Below are positions 62,012 through 64,000 of a stretch of DNA of 64,000 bases, piece by piece. Under the pieces are notes generated by a model. The model made no database searches and was not told the DNA's origin. It was given only the letters and a program-made list of their open reading frames with translations. Every line of letters begins with the position of its first letter. The first letter of the stretch is position 1. The stretch is from assembly GCF_002257665.1 (NCBI RefSeq), contig NZ_MQWB01000011.1, forward strand, positions 1 to 64,000. Reading direction: 5' to 3'. Made by a program: the position numbers and the translations under genes. This DNA comes from Rubricoccus marinus. GTDB taxonomy: Bacteria; Bacteroidota; Rhodothermia; Rhodothermales; Rubricoccaceae.

Positions 62012-64000
62012 CTAGGCTGCCCGGCGCAGCGCGCCCCGCCCCTCACCGCCTCGGATCTCGACCACAGGCCGGTGCTCCGTCACCGCCCGGAGGACGCCCG
62101 TCGTCCTCCCCCCTGTCGGGACGAAGAACCGGGTGCGGAAGGCATGGACCTCGGCGAAGACCCCGTCGGCCTCCAGCTCGCGCATCGCGGCCAGGTCCGG
62201 CCCCACGAGTTCGATCCGGGGCTCGTTCGCCACACGTCGGCGGCGGAGTTGCCAGCCGTTGGCGAGATCGGCCTCAGCTCCGGCTACCAGGCGCTCAGCC
62301 AGCGCGTCGGGCGTGATCTTGACGCGGTCGCCAGAGGCCCCGAGAGCCTTGAGCGTCGCGCTCAGGTGCTCCGGCATGACGGCCCGGCCGATCATGCGCT
62401 CGCCCGCGTCCGTCTGGGCGCGGTAGATCCTCGGGTGCCCCGCGATCCGGTCCCAGATGGGCAGGATGGTCCCGGTCACGAGATGGATGGGCTCGGTCGT
62501 GAACTCAGGCGCGGCGTCGACGCCAGCGGCCCAGAGCGCCTTGGCGTCGTCCGTGGGTACGGGCCGGTGGCCTCCCTCCTCCCCTGCCCTGTTGATCTCG
62601 GTCTCGTCCATCAGCCGGTTCGAGCGCACGCCGACCCGGCGCACGCGTTGGACGATGCGTCCGGTCTCGGTCGTCCGGCTCCCGGCGCGGAAGAGCGCGT
62701 AGGGCTGTCCGCTCCGGCGGTTCTGGACGAACCCGAGCCACGAGCCCATCGCCTGAGAGTCTTTGGCCCAGCGCCAGATTTCGTCCCAGTCCACGATCTC
62801 CGTCCGCCGCGTGAGCTCCAGCGTCACGACCTGCGTCGTCGCGCCGGACCGCTCGTGCGTGTAGACGAGCCGCTCGTCGGTCTTGACCACGCGCTCGGCC
62901 CGAATCGTCTCGACGCCGAGGTCGAGCGTCCCTGCCTCCCGAGCCGCCTCGGTGGCCTCAAGGAGGTAGCCGTACCATGAATCGAAGACGGCGTCCATGG
63001 CGCCGGTTTGGAGCGAGAGCAAGCGGTTCAAGAACTTCGGCACCTCGGGGACGGCGCTCACGTTGAGCTGCCCGTCCTGGTCCAGAACCTTGATGCCCAT
63101 CTGCTCCTCGACGAGCGCCGGCGTGACGCCCGAGGCGACCGCCCGACCCTCGCCCCGGTAGAGGTCGACGAACCAGTTGTGCAGGCTGGCGCGGGAGAGC
63201 GGGGTCTCCAGGTTGAACTCGCTCGACAAGAGGCCCTGGCTCGCCGTCTGCCGCTGGCCCTTCGTGAGCGCGCCGAGTTGGTCGAGCCGCCGCGCGATGG
63301 TGGAGAGGAAGCGGCGCTGGGCTTTGAGGTTGGTGGTCACGAGCACGAGCTCAGGCGGGCACGCCTGGTTGGCCCGGTGGACCCGGCCCATGCCCTGCAC
63401 GCACCGCGCGCTGCTCCAGCCGGGCTCGACGCAGTAGAGGACCCGGCGCTGCTGGTTCTCGGCCGCGAGATCGGCGTGGTAGCTCCGGCCGGTGCCGCCG
63501 GCCTGGCTGAAGACGAGCACCCGGCGCTTGCCCGCCATGAACTCGTCGGCCTCGGCGTTGCACGTCCGCCTCGTCCGGCGCTCCTCGACGACCTGCTCGA
63601 TGCCATCGACGGTCTTGGTGACGAACCGCCGCGATCTGCCCGTCACCTCGGCCACGGCGTCGGGTCCGAAGTGGGCGACGACCTGGTCGAGCACGCCGTG
63701 GGGCACGGACACCGCCCCCACCTCCAGCATCAGCCGGTCCCTCGCGGCCACGGCCGCAGGCGACTGGACGAAGTCTCCCGCTGCGTTCTTGACGGGCCGC
63801 GAACGGACTCGGCCCTCGTCGTCGAGGTACTCCTCGTAGAGCGTGGTCGGGAAGCTGGCCTCGACGAACTGCAAGAGTTGGTCGCGTGGCGTCACATCGA
63901 GGTCCCGGAGGTCCTCCCCGTTCGCAACGGCCTTCGCGTAGGCTCGCTCGGTGGCCGCCTCCATCGTGGACACCAACTGCACGACGCAGCTCTCGCCCGC
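62012..64000 (-). CDS. Strawberry-notch-like helicase/methylase, C-terminal part
   Basis: The frame is open to the right edge, so the N-terminal helicase motor (and perhaps a methylase domain) lies outside. 662 residues are visible. They begin in the SBNO linker (VVQLVSTMEAATERAYAKA), and then RRVLVFSQAGGTGRSYHADL and RRVLYCVEPGWSSARCVQGMGRVHRANQACPPELVLVTTNL form motifs V and VI of the C-terminal RecA lobe (QxxGRxHR). The following SBNO-C region includes AQRRFLSTIARRLDQLGALTKGQRQ. Such proteins are widespread on large plasmids, phages and ICEs, often as anti-restriction or conjugation-associated helicases. Confidence 0.87.
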   Translation of the reverse strand, partial: AGESCVVQLVSTMEAATERAYAKAVANGEDLRDLDVTPRDQLLQFVEASFPTTLYEEYLDDEGRVRSRPVKNAAGDFVQSPAAVAARDRLMLEVGAVSVPHGVLDQVVAHFGPDAVAEVTGRSRRFVTKTVDGIEQVVEERRTRRTCNAEADEFMAGKRRVLVFSQAGGTGRSYHADLAAENQQRRVLYCVEPGWSSARCVQGMGRVHRANQACPPELVLVTTNLKAQRRFLSTIARRLDQLGALTKGQRQTASQGLLSSEFNLETPLSRASLHNWFVDLYRGEGRAVASGVTPALVEEQMGIKVLDQDGQLNVSAVPEVPKFLNRLLSLQTGAMDAVFDSWYGYLLEATEAAREAGTLDLGVETIRAERVVKTDERLVYTHERSGATTQVVTLELTRRTEIVDWDEIWRWAKDSQAMGSWLGFVQNRRSGQPYALFRAGSRTTETGRIVQRVRRVGVRSNRLMDETEINRAGEEGGHRPVPTDDAKALWAAGVDAAPEFTTEPIHLVTGTILPIWDRIAGHPRIYRAQTDAGERMIGRAVMPEHLSATLKALGASGDRVKITPDALAERLVAGAEADLANGWQLRRRRVANEPRIELVGPDLAAMRELEADGVFAEVHAFRTRFFVPTGGRTTGVLRAVTEHRPVVEIRGGEGRGALRRAA

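Overview
The window is a GC-rich (roughly two-thirds G+C) bacterial segment. It mixes a chromosomal-type secretion/pilus operon with plasmid-like and integrative-element genes. I infer a Bacteroidota/Rhodothermota-like host (Rubricoccaceae-like), mainly from the G+C content, the weak ribosome binding sites and an over-represented, strand-biased 9-mer GCCAGAGGC. No rRNA or tRNA is present to confirm this.

Layout. 1-6.8 kb: the 5' part of a giant uncharacterised protein (open at the left edge) with an M15-type peptidase upstream. 7.2-10.8 kb: a RepA-type plasmid initiator, an IS200-like HUH protein, an XRE regulator and an intact VapBC-type toxin-antitoxin pair. 11-21.5 kb: one tightly packed minus-strand operon for a type II secretion/type IV pilus-like machine (ATPase, secretin, GspL-, GspM- and GspC-like proteins, pseudopilins, prepilin peptidase, GspF). 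Its secretin reading frame carries an N-terminal extension that resembles the first domain of TnpB. 21.8-23.1 kb: a complete IS3-family element. 23.7-30.6 kb: a 2175-aa RHS/YD-repeat polymorphic toxin with an AT-rich candidate immunity gene. 30.8-32.6 kb: a winged-helix regulator and a decayed second vapBC locus, with an 18-bp repeat expansion and a 249-bp MITE-like insertion.

32.8-52 kb is an accessory island headed by a tyrosine recombinase and an excisionase-like HTH protein. It carries a ubiquitin-like conjugation cassette (a single E2-E1-JAB protein flanked by two metallo-beta-lactamase-fold proteins that both end in His-Gly), a sigma-factor/ImmA-type regulatory trio, an MBL-fold/zinc-metalloprotease pair, a patatin phospholipase next to an unrecognised 748-aa protein, a RadC remnant, a lipoprotein, a carbon-nitrogen hydrolase and a winged-helix/coiled-coil protein. 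I regard this as a probable conflict (defence) island and the E2-E1-JAB/MBL cassette as the best candidate for a poorly described system.

52-64 kb is minus-strand plasmid/ICE backbone (RadC, a 101-aa plasmid-type protein, several unknown proteins, a DUF6166-like protein, a strawberry-notch-like helicase running off the right edge). It is interrupted at 57.5-60.2 kb by a cargo block of a P-loop NTPase, a RuBisCO-like protein and a two-TM protein. A 57.1-57.3 kb inverted-repeat cluster sits beside that block.
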